A stretch of DNA of 5,118 bases from RGIG3994 sp964461635 (lineage in GTDB: Bacteria; Bacillota; Clostridia; Oscillospirales; CAG-272): the NCBI GenBank assembly GCA_964461635.1, contig CAYWVC010000078.1, positions 1-5,118 on the forward strand. The letters run 5' to 3'. The position numbers and the translations under genes were made by a program. Below are positions 5,087 to 5,118 of this stretch, piece by piece (within the stretch, counting starts at the first letter, position 1; each line of letters begins with the position of its first letter). Under the pieces are notes generated by a model that was not told the DNA's origin, searched no databases, and saw only the letters and a program-made list of their open reading frames with translations.

Positions 5087-5118
5087 AAACGGTCAATACA
5101 GCCCGTATTCCAGGTACA

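Overview
The window looks like chromosomal DNA from a Gram-positive anaerobe of the class Clostridia, probably a gut lineage. This rests on the strong AGGAGG-type ribosome binding sites, sigma-A promoters (TTGACA-17-TATAAT), a cinA/recA/recX neighbourhood, phage-type holin genes and a BspA-like leucine-rich-repeat lipoprotein. The lineage is inferred from style and protein resemblance, not from a database search.

Layout. (1) Bases 1-256 (+) hold the 3' end of cinA. (2) Bases 264-408 hold a long palindromic repeat, with a 24-bp perfect hairpin at its centre, between two convergent genes. (3) Bases 414-2202 (-) hold a recA-recX operon; the two genes overlap by 23 bp and follow a textbook promoter. 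(4) Bases 2203-2456 are a divergent control region with a TTCCG-4-CGGAA palindrome and no canonical LexA box. (5) Bases 2457-2943 (+) hold two overlapping small membrane-protein genes. They resemble the end of a phage lysis cassette (coiled-coil membrane protein plus holin-like protein), but no endolysin or other phage gene is present. A hairpin follows. (6) Bases 3049-4820 (+) hold a separately promoted, visibly more AT-rich gene for a secreted lipoprotein with a fibronectin-III-like domain and many LRR_5 repeats. (7) Bases 4821-5086 hold a second, larger copy of the repeat seen at 264-408. It has five exact 29-bp tandem units in strict A-B-A-B-A alternation, a hairpin, then inverted diverged units.

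How they fit together. RecA is the recombinase and SOS co-protease, and RecX is its modulator. CinA is often a recA neighbour in Firmicutes, but here it points toward the recX end instead of lying upstream in the same direction. The holin-like pair shares its upstream region with recA, so shared control of a membrane-active pair and the DNA-damage response is possible but unproven. The lipoprotein appears to be an independent surface or adhesion gene.

The least explained feature is the A/B repeat family. It abuts stop codons at both places, and seems to be a hairpin terminator whose arms have grown by tandem duplication.
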